A DNA stretch of 64,000 nt from Polia nebulosa (lineage: Eukaryota > Arthropoda > Insecta > Lepidoptera > Noctuidae): contig OX589605.1 of the NCBI GenBank assembly GCA_951329385.1, positions 30,094,821 through 30,158,820 of the forward strand, read 5' to 3'. A model generated the notes under the pieces. The model had not been told where the DNA came from. It searched no databases and saw only the letters and a list, made by a program, of their open reading frames with translations. Below, piece by piece: positions 20,224-31,881 of this stretch; the stretch's first letter is position 1, and every line of letters begins with the position of its first letter. The position numbers and the translations under genes were made by a program.

Positions 20224-22128
20224 GTACCCCCCAAAAAGGTAGGATTTTTACCTGGGTAAAAATCCTTATGGTGTTACACTAGCCACCATCTGAAATACGA
20301 CCCTTTTATTCATCTTCATTCATTCATCATTAGCTCATTTCATCCTTTCATAAACCTATCATACCAGCAGACCACTTATTAAAGAAGTGAGTCCGCTTCC
20401 TAACAAGTATGTAAGAGTAGATCGTCCTTATTTGACTAAATACTCGCGTAAATCAGACTTAGTTAGTGAATGTTTATTACTAAGAACCAATATATATATC
20501 AAAGTTAATAAAGAAATAAATAAAATATTGTTTTGGATTAAGGCTTGTTTAAGGAGTCTCCGCCCGCTCCTGCAGAGGCTTATTTTACTGAGTTGCAAAC
20601 CGCTCAAATAGATATATAAAATCAAGAAGTAAAGTTTTTTCTAGTTTAGGTTTTGATTAAGGAGTAACTATACCGCCCCTGCAATGGCTTATTTATTGAG
20701 TTGCAAACCGCTCAGATAGCAAAATAAATAAAAACTATGGATAAAAAGGACCCATAGTTGTATATAAGGAAAAAAAAAAACTTGGTTCAAAGCAAAAAAC
20801 ATTGTAGAAAAGGTAGGGCCTTAATATAAACGGAATCACAAATCGAACCCACAACGAGTTACGAGACCAATTTCAGAACCACTAAAAATAAAATTATGTC
20901 GCTGATTATTGAGCGGACAAAAATTTCATTGGATTATTGATCAAACTGTAATGTGTTTAACATATGTAAACAAGTTTAAGCAATTGTGATATTAGGTAAT
21001 ATTATGCAAAATGGTGAGTGTTGAAACAGCAATACAAAAGTAATGTGAAGTACTCCGTCTGTTACAAAAAATTCTAACTATTGAACGCTATGGTTGAATT
21101 CCTAAAGTTATGATTTGTTTTAAAAGAATAATGTAATATAAGTCAAATGATTTGTTAAGCAACTGGTGCAACTAGTGTGTACACAGGCTAAGTAATCACT
21201 AAAAGTTAAACTCTCAAGTGAGTTACTGAGAAAAAAAAATAATATTTTCAAAAAATTTAATTTTGTTTAAAAAAAATAACTTGTACAACTAGTGTGTACA
21301 CTGGCTAAAAAACTTTTATAAGTTTAGTTCTCTAGTGAGAAACTGTTTAAAATAATTTATAAAAAATTTTTTTTCTTTCAAAAAAAAATAAAATCTTGTT
21401 TAAAACCTAAGTGTTCAAACTTGAATTTAATGTTAAAAGTTATTGAGAATATCTATTTTTAAAAAAACTAAGTTTAAAATTTTTATTTTGTTTGAACATC
21501 AAAATGTTTCAACCAAAATTTGTTGTTGACTGTACTTTTGATGATAACCATACTAAGTTCTATACAAAAATATGTTTGTTATGATCTTGTAGTATTCTGG
21601 GTTATTGTACAGGATATATGATGCTGACTTATTACAGGTTTGTTCTATATTAATATGATTGTTAATTAAATTGTTAAGAAGTTATGAAAAGTTAAGTTAT
21701 GTACAGTTTGATTTTAAATTTGAAGGTAACATTGAAAATTAAAAAAAATAAATAAAAAGAAGGTAGGTTGACAATTTATGAGCAAAGATTATAGAAGTTG
21801 CTAGAATTTGTCTTCCATCCAAGACTAGTTGTTTAGTCTGGTTGTGCCTGTAATTTATACCCGGCACCCAATCTCTTCTACCGGCACACCGCTAGTTGCT
21901 AACCGATAGAAATAAGATTGGTGGTAGTACTTCCCCGGGGCGAGCCGTTCACTAATAGCTCTACTACTACGACATTATCTTAATAGCCGTGAGTACACAT
22001 TAGTTGCTGTCAACCATGAGAAAAAAAAACGTTTTACAATTGGACAACACACACAATTAAATAAAAAAAAATACCCACCAGGGAACAATGAAAAAATGTG
22101 ACTACAAAACCACGTTTTTGGGCGCCAG
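20224..22128 (-). other. Non-coding interior of the LTR element
   Basis: No retroviral-type coding sequence. Visible structure includes a tandem pair around GAGTTGCAAACCGCTCA.ATAG (20590 and 20699) and a pair around ACTAGTGTGTACAC (21173 and 21288). A G+C-richer segment (about 21800-21990) lies close to the primer-binding site, where packaging signals usually lie. The interior presumably holds only signals used in trans by another element. Confidence 0.75.
22110..22128 (-). other. Primer-binding site of the LTR element
   Basis: On the minus strand CTGGCGCCCAAAAACGTGG follows the LTR end immediately. The TGGCGCCCAA start is a common tRNA-complementary primer site in insect LTR retrotransposons and fixes the element's orientation. 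Confidence 0.75.
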
Positions 22129-23382
22129 TGTGACGTAAGGGCCTACGTGGGATAGAAAAAAGAACAACACGTAACTCGGTCAACGTTAAATAAATATATT
22201 TTAAATAGAGAAAGGGTGTGGGGAGGTTTGCAGTCACAATTCTTAATATTCCCCGGGAGATAGCACGCTACTGCCCTGGCTCAGCCTTGGTGTCTCGGGG
22301 AAGCCACGTTGCGTTTGCCCCGGAGGTGTTGGCCGACAGGTGGCAGCGCCGGCTCGCAGGGTCGACAGGAGCCAGGATAGGCCGGCCGGCAGGTGGTCTA
22401 GCCGGCTCGGAGACGGCCTGCTGAGGCCACGCGGGTAAATAAGCACCCGGCGTGGAGCGGGCCGCCGTGATGAGTGGCCTAGTGGCCGCGCCACGAGGCA
22501 CTGCGGCAGGATGGCCGCGATGGAGGACGATGCAGGCACTGGCTCAGAGCGTAGGGCTCCAAGTCCTCTCCCTCCATATTCCGAAATCTGAGGATCCGGG
22601 TCTGGTAAACTGGAACTGGTAATCCGGATCTAGGACCCTGGGAACAATGTCCAGCGTGTCAATGATGGCTGAATGAGCTTCTCCGCTGATTTTGACACCT
22701 AAGCATGAGCAAAGCGGCCGTACGTGCGCTAATTTGTGTGGTTGTCAAAATCAGACGGAGTTTACAAAGGTGGGGAGGAAAAGCATGATGACATTCACTG
22801 AGCAGCAGCAGCCACGCGCAAGTCAGCATGTACATAGCTAAGGCTATATGTATGTGCATAGTAAAGCTGATCACGCGGAAGGCGTGATTACAATGTGCGA
22901 CAGATCTTTTGTAGGTTATGAGCCTTGATTATACAATGCTAAGAAAAGAAATTAGGAAAGACATGTTCTGGAAAGAATTACACAAGATTAGGAACACAGA
23001 ATGCACAAAGCTACCTGTATGCTGTTCAAACACTCACCCAATTACAGGGGTTGAAGATCACTTAATAAAGTTGGCAAATATTTGCCAATGCAAACTACAG
23101 CTGCTTGGATTTGGCGATCGGTACACGGCTCAAGGATGTTCTACAGAACAAGTCGAGTCCACCGCCAACAGCTGGATTCAGATGAAAAAGGGCCCACGAT
23201 GTCGTTTATCGGGTTTTTATATCTACGCCGTCATTGACAGATGTCATAGAATTCAAAGACAATAGTGTTGTCAGTCTACTAAAATTGTCTATGCCTACCA
23301 AAGGCATCACAATGGCTTTTGGTCTCTGGATTTATTCCGTATGTTTATGTTTCAATTAAGATTGTAACGCCACTACGTTACA
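22129..23382 (-). repeat. LTR of the non-autonomous element (5' LTR in element orientation)
   Basis: Same length (1254 bp) as the other LTR. The CGTA target duplication follows at 23383. In element orientation transcription would start within this copy. Confidence 0.92.
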
Positions 23383-23386
23383 CGTA

Positions 23387-23982
23387 TGAAAATCGGAAAA
23401 CTGACAAATCGCATTTACGACTTTTGGTAAAATAAATTTCGTGATTTTTAATAATAGACATTATAATTGTTAGGTATTATGAAATTCGGACTTTTGAAAA
23501 TCGGAACATCTAAATTCGGAATAAAATATTTTGTAGTATTTGGATGTTCCTGTTGCATATTGATGTTTAAATAAAAACATTTCCATTGGATGATTTAAAT
23601 GGCTTGCTGTATCACGTCAAATTGGAAAAGGTTTTACACTGATATACAATGGAAAAGAAAACACCAGAAATGGTTATGGAATAATCCTGGACCAAAGTGA
23701 CAACGTAGAGTGGATATACATCGGGTCAACGATAGATAGCATTACGTCCGACGGAAGCACGATGCTAACCACCTCTACAAGGATTTAATTTTTATAATAT
23801 TGTGTTTATTATTTTAAGATATTAGTTGCATTAAAAATCAAATTATAATTATTAAAATAAAAAAATAAACAGGTATTAATTTACCCTATACTACTTAACA
23901 AGTTTTTACCTTACGACAGACTTTTATCTATTTTATAACCAGAACACGGTACATTCAAAACATAACCACCTCATCCTACAGA
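23387..23982. other. No gene seen
   Basis: Target-side sequence. The motif GAAAATCGGAA recurs on both sides of the LTR element (18909, 23387, 23498), suggesting an older short repeat around the insertion. No ORF. Confidence 0.45.
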
Positions 23983-24095
23983 CAGTTGCCTAGGGGTAGC
24001 GGATAAATTCGTAACAGAGTTACCGCTCCCCTGGGCACTCAGACAGGGAAAGAACTGGGGTGGGGGTTTTAGTCAGTGAGAGTCTGAAAAAAAAT
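23983..24095 (+). repeat. SINE-like repeat family S, copy 4 (3'-truncated)
   Basis: TAGGGGTAGCGGATAAATTC through GGGGGTTTTAGTCAGTGAGA is nearly identical to copy 1, but it stops at AGTCTGA and is followed by a short A-run. Confidence 0.75.
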
Positions 24096-24423
24096 CCTAC
24101 AGACAGTAACATCAACCAAGGTTGACATATGAACCATCATAAGCTATTAGCATTCACTTGTGCTAAACTCCTCAGAGACACTTGTGTTTGAGACCAGTAC
24201 TGACTTACGGGAGTACTATCGCAGAATATCCACAGCGAATCCTACAAAGGTACCAACTTTTGATTAGAAGGTAATTCTTCTAGGGCATCCTGCCGACATA
24301 CTAGGGGGTCACTGTATGGTCATAGTTGGCATACACGCACTACACAAATTTATTATTTTTATTAATAACGTAAGACGTCACTTTCGAATATTTTAATCAT
24401 ATTACTTATTTAGTATAAACGTA

Positions 24424-25448
24424 CAGACTGTTGTCAACATTACCTGACCCACCCTAAAATCAAACGACTTTGGGCCCTCTGCATGTAACATTAAGGTTTA
24501 TTTAATTTATATGAGCTTATCAGACAACTGCTCGAGGATTTGATGAACAAATACAATAATAATATAGACACGCAAATTTGATCTTTAAAACGTTAGCATT
24601 AGGTTATATTTTATAACTATTTGTTATAATATGATAAGTGTAATAGCTTATTTTAATGATTGAGTTCAAGTAATTCTGGTCTCGTGGTCTGTGTGTAAGA
24701 CTGAGAAAAACAAGGTTCGAGATCAAATCCTGCGACAAAGATATTGTTTTGCTTTCATTATAGAATTGAATTTATATTCCAAAACTATTTCTTGTATTCT
24801 TGTAAAGAACTACAGACTATACATAAACTTTTTAAAATGGTAATATTTTCACATAACTTGTAATAAGTGGGTAGTTGAAAAATAAATATTCGTATTCATT
24901 ATAAAGAACTGTGAACTTAAAGTTTTTTAAATTACCCACCCGTTTACAAGATAAGTTATTAGGCGAAAATCATATTGGTCGTTCTTTAATATTGCAAGCA
25001 ATATTGTAGAAATGAAAACAAATTAAAAAAGAAACTGATGTATAGGTGAACTGTGTTTTCGAACCCACATGCTGTTCGTCGTCAATCCAGCATCAAACCG
25101 CTAAGCCACAAGAACTTGTTGGGAATTTGCGAAATTAAAGATTGGGTTGTAATTATGTAGTGTGACTTAAAAGCTTTTCAACTTTAGTGTTAACGAGATA
25201 ATGATTAAAATAGCTTAACAAAAACATATATAATGCCGGTGGCTCCGACTGTGTTGGGTGGGTTTACCTTAACGTTACGTGTTAAAGATCAAATTTGAGT
25301 GTCTGTGTTATTATTGTATTTTTGTTCATCGAGTCCTCGTGCACTTGTGTGATAAGCTCATATAAATTAAATAAACCTTAATGTTACAGGCAGAGGGTCC
25401 AAAGTCGTTTGATTTTAGGGTGGGTCAGGTAATGTTGACAACAGTCTG
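24424..25448. mobile_element. Fold-back DNA element with tRNA-like arms, copy 1
   Basis: Ends CAGACTGTTGTCAACATTAC and its complement continue as a long inverted repeat (TGACCCACCCTAAAATCAAA...). The arms stay alignable almost to the centre, so the whole 1025 bp is one large imperfect palindrome. TA flanks both ends (24422-24423, 25449-25450). Each arm holds a tRNA-like segment reading inward: TGGTCTCGTGGTC...GGTTCGAGATC at about 24676-24740 (+), and TGGCTTAGCGGTTTGATGCT...GGGTTCGAA at about 25055-25115 (-). No ORF. Confidence 0.85.
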
Positions 25449-25475
25449 TAACACCACGTTAATAAACTTAAATCC

Positions 25476-25613
25476 ATGATAATCCATTCAGAAATAATCT
25501 ATGAATTAGAACTTCGACGTATTGACTTTCCTTCTTCCTCAACTTCTGATGAACTCCGTAGGCAATTAACTTCTATACTCGACTCTGTTGTGAAAGAATT
25601 TTATATGTGTTAA
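25476..25613 (+). pseudogene. Possible gag N-terminal remnant of an LTR retrotransposon
   Basis: A 45-aa frame from ATG reads IIYELELRRIDF, then SSTSDELRRQLTSIL. This pattern resembles the N-terminus of some insect Ty3/gypsy Gag proteins. It ends at TAA with no further homology. It begins 25 bp after the fold-back element and may pair with the protease remnant at 27775. Weak evidence. Confidence 0.3.
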
Positions 25614-26064
25614 TTCTATGAAAAAGAAGAATGTTCTTCACGTAGTTCGTTCTAGTCGTCAGTTTGAAAATTTACGCATGTCTGTCAATGATGGTTTTAC
25701 GGAAAAGTTAAAATTTTGCACAGGGATTTTGTATTTTGTGAAGAGCAGTTTTACTATATAGCATATGTGACCCAGTGAACGCAAATAAAACATTTTATTT
25801 GCGTTCACTGATTTGACCAGTCAAAAGTAATTTGTGTTATCAGGATAATCACAAAATAATAATAAATTTGCATTTTATAGGTTCCCAGAACCTCCCAAAT
25901 TGCTCCAATTTATTATACCTTTAGGAGACCACTACAGAACAGCTTAATCAACCAGCAGACTATCTATATTCTCCTGAACAACACCTCGAAGACTTAGGGA
26001 AATGCATTGTGGTATCTTCTTCACATCTTCTCACAATGCACTTAGATAGTATGCATAAGATAAC
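25614..26064. other. No gene seen
   Basis: AT-rich. It includes a short inverted repeat around 25775-25811 (GTGAACGCAAATAAAA against TTTTATTTGCGTTCAC). No ORF with domain content. Confidence 0.5.
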
Positions 26065-26300
26065 GATGCATACCTACCTAATCCACCACAAGGGCCCAAT
26101 GCGGGTTGGTGGATGTCACATGTCCTCGAAATTTTTGGTTCTAGCACATGCCAGTTTCCTCACGATGTTTTACTTCACCATTTTGAGAGCGTTTAGTGTT
26201 TAAATTATTTACATAAGGTAAAGCGTCTGCCTGGGTTCAAACCCACGACCTGCAACTTTGTAAGTCGCGGCCGTTACCACTGAGCCATCACTACTCTACG
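26065..26300 (-). repeat. tRNA-derived SINE with Pol III-like boxes
   Basis: On the minus strand the head reads GATGGCTCAGTGGTAACGG (A-box-like) and GTGGGTTTGAACCCAGG (B-box-like). The SINE body follows (AACATCGTGAGGAAACTGGC, CCAACCCGCATTGGGCC, TGGTGGATTAG). This copy contains the tRNA-like head missing from the two other copies of the body. It is not a functional tRNA, because the cloverleaf continues into the body. Confidence 0.75.
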
Positions 26301-27374
26301 CTATCATTAATAAAAACAAATTAGACGGTAATAAAGTCCAGTTGTCGAAGTAAAAACATAGCATGTATCAGTCGCTTATCATAGGAGAAGTCATTAAAAC
26401 TGTCTCGGAGGAATGTTTATTACTTTGACAGATAAGCTATGGGTACTTGGCATTAAAAGTACGTAAGCGACTATGTTTATGATAGGCATGCGACTATCTC
26501 AGGGTTTCTTACACCCTGTACTCAACCTAATAGATTGGATCAAGAAGCTCAGAGAGAGTCCCAAACAAAGTAACAAACGTGGCTGATAAAATTACTCAAC
26601 TTTATGGGAATTCGAAAAAGATATATTGCTATGGGTATAACTATCTCCACAAAAGCAAAAAAAAAAACAGAATGATTACATTTTCTGATGCTCTAGAGTC
26701 AGTTGTCATGTCTCCTGGAAGGAAGACTTGACGAATGCCGATTAATACCGATGGCCCGAGTTTTCTGCAAAAAACATACGAAATGCGATAAATGCAGGTA
26801 TACCGATACAGTTGATTTCTTAACAAACGATGACCACCAACACAGAACTAAAATTTGCCAAGAGAATAGATAGGTTCACTGATCACAAAAGACAGACATT
26901 ATATTATCAACTTTCTCTAAAACGGAATTAGCTCCAACTGCATGATCTTAACTAGACCATCTCCATATAATAGAAATCTAATTTATATTTCAATGTCCTT
27001 CTCAGCTTTAGGATTACACATCCTTACATAGGGCCTAGTAGGGAAACCTTGAGATTTCTATCACTATAATCAATATGGAGGATTTGAAGGAATGAGACAA
27101 AAGGCATGGACACTTCCTACTAGCAAAAAATTGCAGTGAAGAAAAGTCACTTTACCCGGAAAGATATGGGACAAGGAGATAATCAAGTCAAACATCTGAA
27201 GTTTGGACCCAAGCAACAAATGGATCTCAAGAAATGTTTCTACGTCTCGGAGATCTTTGTTGTTCTCCTCATTGCTGCCACTGTGGCGAAGTTGTCAACA
27301 TCCTTGGACACCATAGCTATGCATGCCTGCCTGTCATGAAGCCGAAGTGCAAGTGCCGGTCGCATAGCGCGGCC
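26301..27374. other. No gene seen
   Basis: No credible ORF. The 67-aa frame at 27136-27339 shows a hydrophobic patch but no homology I recognise. A GC-rich patch lies near 27350-27390. Confidence 0.45.
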
Positions 27375-27600
27375 CGCGCGGCGCGCTGAAGCTAGTCAGT
27401 GTTATAAAAAAGCACATCCTGAAGTAGTTTAAGATGTTCTGAAACATTATGCGGACAAGCACCCTCAAGCTCATCTAAAAGCCGTAAAACGATATACGGA
27501 CGAAAACCCTGAGGTGCATCGGAAATCCGTAAAACATTCGGTAGAACTAATGGTGGACGACACATTTATATTACACCGAATTATTCCAATGCCTCCCGAT
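27375..27600 (+). pseudogene. Fragment with repeated HPE-type peptide units, part 1
   Basis: The plus frame gives CYKKAHPEVV (stop), then KHYADKHPQAHLKAVKRYTD, ENPEVHRKSVKHSVE. This is an imperfect peptide repeat of about 17 residues around H/N-P-E/Q-V/A-H. I have seen such repeats in lepidopteran transposon-associated or repeat proteins but cannot name the family. One internal stop and a truncated end mark it as dead. A second fragment lies at 28190-28415. Confidence 0.5.
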
Positions 27601-27774
27601 GGAGTTGCTTATTCCATTCGATTGAATTTTCTTTGTTTAATCTTGCTGATATAAAACAAGCCAACAGGTTGCGTGAGACCAATATAACCAAAACTACTGC
27701 GAGCGAATAGAACCAATGGTTACAAAAAATAACATTATTTATGCAATCCTGTAATGCATCCTCATTAGCTATTA

Positions 27775-27892
27775 CATACAGTACCAAAGACAATCGAGCG
27801 TATATAAAAGTAAAGACAAATAATTTAACTTCATGCGGCTTATTGGATAGCGGCAGTGCAATTACCATCCTAGGTAAACAATTTACATAAAA
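27775..27892 (+). pseudogene. Retroviral-type aspartic protease remnant
   Basis: The frame RAYIKVKTNNLTSCGLLDSG followed by SAITILGKQF carries the D-S-G-S active-site motif and flanking hydrophobic flap-side strand of Ty3/gypsy-type proteases. It ends at TAA directly afterwards. No reverse transcriptase follows, so this is a fragment. Confidence 0.55.
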
Positions 27893-28189
27893 ACTCAACT
27901 ATCTTAGGTACCGTAGCTTTCTTTGACAATCAATACGTTCCATGGATACTAACTATTCATTTACCCATAATTTTATTGTTTCCCATAAAAATCGAAGCTG
28001 GCTGGTGTTCGGCGTGGTTTCTTCGGCGAAGAGGGTCATCCTACAAAGTGCTTGCTCTTTTCAGGCAATCTCTCGTCAAGCCGTTATGACGTTTGTGTCC
28101 TAGTGGAGAGCAAGACAATATGAATGCGTTAAACACTCCTATATACCGAGAGTTCTTTAACCAAAAATAGAAAACTTATCGCGCAAAGG

Positions 28190-28415
28190 CCGTCCGCCAA
28201 AGCGTAAACAAGGTCGACCTAAAACATCAGTCAAATTCCGTGAGGATCAATGGCGTGAAGCTAATCAGCGTTATAAAAAAGCACATCCTGAATCCACACA
28301 CATCCCAGTTCAAGATGCTCTGAAACGTTATGCGGAAAAGCATCCTGAATCATCCTGAAGCACATCGAAAACCCGTAAAACATTACATGGACGAAAACCA
28401 ATGCGAAAATAGTTA
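28190..28415 (+). pseudogene. Fragment with repeated HPE-type peptide units, part 2
   Basis: The frame gives KRKQGRPKTSVKFREDQWRE, then NQRYKKAHPES, DALKRYAEKHPES and a frameshifted HRKPVKHYMDEN. It resembles the 27.4-kb fragment, with a basic GRPK (AT-hook-like) start. The two are separated by about 600 bp containing the protease remnant, so one element may have been interrupted. Confidence 0.5.
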
Positions 28416-28554
28416 AATAAAAAATTCAATGCCTAAAACTTCAAAGGAACAACACAGATAAAATGCTTAGAAATTACATAATTTAGACTCGATAACAAAA
28501 ACGGGTAGGGACAATAAATTCAATCCAATTACTGCAAATTGTGTTAAAAGCAAA

Positions 28555-28746
28555 ACTGCTGCTCTCAAAACGGTGAAAGAAAGCATCGTGAGGAAACCGG
28601 TATGTCCTAGAACCAAAACTTCGAAGACATGTGACATTCACCAATCCGCATTAGGCCCGCGTGGTGGATTACGGCGGCCCACATCCTCTCACAGAGAGGA
28701 GGCCTGTGCCCCAGCAGTGGGGACATTAAAAGGCTGATGACGATGA
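28555..28746 (+). repeat. SINE body with GATGATG tail
   Basis: AGCATCGTGAGGAAACCGGT, GTCCTAGAACCAAAAC, CCAATCCGCATTAGGCC, CCAGCAGTGGGGACATTAAA and a CTGATGACGATGATG 3' end. This is a well-preserved lepidopteran SINE body whose tRNA-like head is absent. Confidence 0.75.
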
Positions 28747-28750
28747 TGTG

Positions 28751-30206
28751 TTAAAATCAAAGTTATTATAATATATTATGAATCATCATTAGTTGGTACA
28801 AAAAAAAAAGGTTGATCCCAGCAAAAATCAGGACAAACCAGAAAAAAATCATGTTGCAAAAAAATACCTAACAGAATAGGTATAAGGTATAGATCCTTTA
28901 AATTAAGTGAACTGAACCGTGCCCAAAAAATTTAACTTCAGTAATGCCCTTTTTTGCGCCAACCCACTAAAATGCCATAATCTTTTCGACCCAGCCCCAT
29001 AATTAGCTAAAAATATTTGGAACCAATAAAAGTCAGGTCATAAAAAACTCTATCCTATCATTTGTTTTTCGGGCGTAACTGATTCCTGTACGTATAGAGC
29101 TAGATATAAAAGATTATGCTGCCATTCAATTTGGTAGGGTTATTGACCAACAAAAGGATATGATAGAACCGACTAGAGCAGAATTTAAAAATAAAATTCG
29201 AGGTATAGAATAAATTCGATATTAGAGTCTAGGAATTGTAAACGATAACAAATGAATTTAGATGACTGCATGAATAAAGAGCCATGTGAGATTCAACAGA
29301 TTTCAGGGATAAACCACAACATTTAATAGCAAATGCGGTCAGTCACAAGAGATTAGTAATACACTAGCAGTAATAGTAGCAAAACTGTAAAACAGAAACA
29401 AATAAAGCTTTCATGTCTACTCGAGAAAAATTGAGCGTACAATACCTGATAGACATTCGTCGAACAGATGTTCCATCCAATGTGTTGCAAACTACACACA
29501 TCAAGCTTGTATATTTTCTGTTCTTTTGTTTACTACGTTCTAAGTCTATAAATACGGTTGATTATTCCCAGACTAGCGTTATTTTTAGACTCAACATGAA
29601 AGTAAGGTCGGTTCTAGCCCGAAATAAAACATGATGAGCGAAGGATAAACACATTATCTGTATTAGACAAATTCTAAAAGGATCAGTTCAGTAACCTTCA
29701 GTGCTGATTTCCTAAACAGTCTTGCCTGATATAAATATCAGGCCGTCAATCTATATTTATTCGCTTTATATGTTCAAATCAGCAGACCGAATAATCATCG
29801 AGTAAATAATATTATGTGTAAAAAAATCTATTTCAGATTGTCTGAGCCAGATTCGCGCCCTACATGCTACAATTTCTTTATTTTGACGGTATACTCTACT
29901 AAACAATGCTTGCATTTGGAATGCCATACTATCACTAAATTGCATTGATGCTAATATACTAGGTTAATAAACGAAGCAAAAAAATGATAGGGGGTTAATT
30001 TTTGATTGTAAATGTTTGCAGACATCTCAATTTTACGCTAGATCTGCAATGCAATTAGAAAACAGATCAGCTTAACTCTTAATGTGTAACAGTTGTTTTA
30101 AATTGCCTTGCGAGTGGATCGATTCGCAAGAATATTAGGATTAATAGGTGACTTGTAGGACTGAACACTTTTGGCATTAAAATAATAATAAAAGCTCTCG
30201 AAAATT
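28751..30206. other. No gene seen
   Basis: About 1.45 kb of AT-rich sequence. The 73-aa frame at 29413-29634 has no recognisable domain. No complete mobile element detected. Confidence 0.55.
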
Positions 30207-30560
30207 CATCACATTGTATTGGCATCGATCTATCATCACTGATAGTAAAATTGTTGCCAACAAGCCTAACATAGTGGTGCACATTGTATTGGGATCGATC
30301 TATCATCACTGATAATAAAATTGTTGCCAACAAGCCTAACATAGTGGTGATACATCGTCTGGAGCGTCGCGCAATGATTGTTGATAAAGCGGTCCTTCAT
30401 AACGAGAAGCTCGTGACAGTGGAGATAGTTGGATTAGGAACTCAATCCAGAAAGCTTCCCTCTTCTTTCATCCAGAAAGGAACTCTGGCCGTTCGGAAGC
30501 TTGGATCCTGTTACAGATATCGGTGGGCAGTGGTGATTACATCGTCTAGAGCGTCGCGCA
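30207..30560 (+). pseudogene. LINE endonuclease-end fragment (Dong/R4-like), with internal duplication
   Basis: The frame YWDRSIITDNKIVANKPNIV, then VIHRLERRAMIVDKAV, matches the restriction-like endonuclease end of the LINE at 39246-39479. The segment CATTGTATTGGGATCGATCT...AACATAGTGGTG occurs twice in tandem (30211 and 30281), and the CATCGTCT.GAGCGTCGCGCAA string also recurs (30353, 30540). It is dead, with several frame changes. Confidence 0.7.
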
Positions 30561-31160
30561 AAGATATTTTCCTAAATATATACACCGTGTAAGGCACATA
30601 CACGTACATACGTGTACCAGTGATTAAGTACATGATATGGTCTGCGTTGGAATTTTTCGTCGGAGTTTTCCTCAATTTTTGTGTTTTTTCTGCAGTCTTT
30701 TTTTCCTTAGACTGTTCAAAATCGATTTCTATGCGACCAAATGAGAGTTTTATGAGAGTTTTCATTAAAAGTAATTAAAACGCTTTTTACACTAACAACA
30801 GCAATGTACATAATACGCACCGCTGTTTCGCTAGAGTTCATTTACGTCGCCAGCCTAATTAGCTGCATTCCTAGCCGGCGCGTGTGTAGGTAAGTCGTAG
30901 TGCGTTGAGATCGCATTATTCACAATACATTGCGCGCTAAATAATGATAATTTCTGTAACCGATCATTACCTAGATTAATGAGTATTATAATTTTGATAG
31001 TGGCATTCAAGGTGTAAGTAACCTTTTCGCGAACGACGCGGAAGCATACAGACAGAGTTTATGCTCGTAATTTTTTTTTGGTTTCTTTTTTTTCTTCAAA
31101 AACGGTGCCCTACACTAAGAACTACTCCTGTTTCGTAGGTGCATTCACAAACATGTAAAC
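30561..31160. other. No gene seen
   Basis: No ORF with domain content. It includes a T-run near 31070-31095. Confidence 0.5.
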
Positions 31161-31292
31161 TCACATACACAAGACACCCAGACCCGGAACAACTATCTGT
31201 AGGTCATACAAATATTTGTTCCGTGCGGGTATCGAACCCGCGACACGCAGCGCAGCAGCCGAACGCTCAACCACTGCGCCAACCGTGTCGTT
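31161..31292 (-). repeat. tRNA-derived SINE head
   Basis: On the minus strand, CGGTTGGCGCAGTGGTTGAG (A-box-like) is followed by GCGGGTTCGATACCCGC (B-box with closing stem), then a body ending in CCGGGTCTGGGTGT. The T-arm pairs well, but the rest does not fold as a normal tRNA and continues into a SINE body. Confidence 0.75.
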
Positions 31293-31356
31293 CAAATATC
31301 TAAACGACTTCTCAGCAAAAGAAGAAATAAAGTCATAATAATAATTGCGTAAATTA

Positions 31357-31735
31357 CGGGTTATAAACAAACCTCTATACCTCTATTCTATAGGTGCCAC
31401 AGACAGCCTACTCCAGCAGGTTACTTCTAGGTAAGTGTGCGCCATCGTCGGACTACGACATAACTAACGAACCGAAAATTGAAAATATTATGCTATCAAG
31501 ACCCTTTTTTTGGGATGGGAAATCATCCAATGACTTCGCCCGCTCTGGGTGGAGCGGGAGGGCGTGTCAGACTCTTACTGACTAAAACCCACCCCTGTTC
31601 CTTCCCTGCCTGAGTGCCCAGGGGTGCGGTAACTCATTTTTAGAATTTATCCGCTACCCTAGGCATGCAGGCACCGGCCACGATGGGCCCCGGGTTATAA
31701 ACAAACCTCTATTCTATAGGTGCCACAGACAGCCC
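31357..31735. repeat. SINE-like family S copy 5 (-) between duplicated flanks
   Basis: The minus-strand copy of family S (31410-31690) includes CCCGCTCTGGGTGGAGCGGG and GACTAAAACCCACCCCTG. It is bracketed by a direct repeat of about 45-53 bp (CGGGTTATAAACAAACCTCT...GCCACAGACAGCC) at 31357-31409 and 31691-31735. The left copy carries an extra ATACCTCT unit. Such long flanks exceed usual SINE target duplications, so a small segmental duplication is also possible. Confidence 0.75.
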
Positions 31736-31881
31736 ACTTTGCAGAGGCTGCCTTGGCAACGATTATCAGCTGCTGACATCACCCTGGAATGTGAGGCCGT
31801 GGCTTCTCAACGTGCACAAATCCTCGGTGAGGTCACTCCGCAAAGCCTGTGAAGCTTCTGTTCTTCTAGGTGGAGTTAGCC

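Larger units (their letters stand above)
18970..23382 (-). mobile_element. Non-autonomous LTR retrotransposon, very recent insertion
   Basis: Two 1254-bp LTRs (18970-20223 and 22129-23382) start TGTGACGTAAGG and end ACGTTACA. The element is flanked by a 4-bp target duplication CGTA (18966-18969 and 23383-23386). Orientation is minus: directly inside the right LTR the minus strand reads CTGGCGCCCAAAAACGTGG, a tRNA primer-binding-site sequence of insect LTR elements. Inside the left LTR it reads CCTTTTTGGGGGGTAC, a G-rich polypurine-like tract. The 1905-bp interior has no gag, protease or reverse transcriptase. I could find only two differences between the LTRs. The ORFs in the LTRs (such as the 115-aa one) are untypical and probably incidental. 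Confidence 0.92.

Noticed and set aside
19059..22539. GC-rich overlapping ORFs in both LTRs (67-98 aa on both strands)
   Set aside because: Overlapping frames on both strands in a GC-rich island. No recognisable domain.
19759..23265. Identical 115-aa ORFs at 19759-20106 and 22918-23265
   Set aside because: They lie inside the two LTRs, antisense to the element, and show no domain. Their identity follows from LTR identity, not from selection on a protein.
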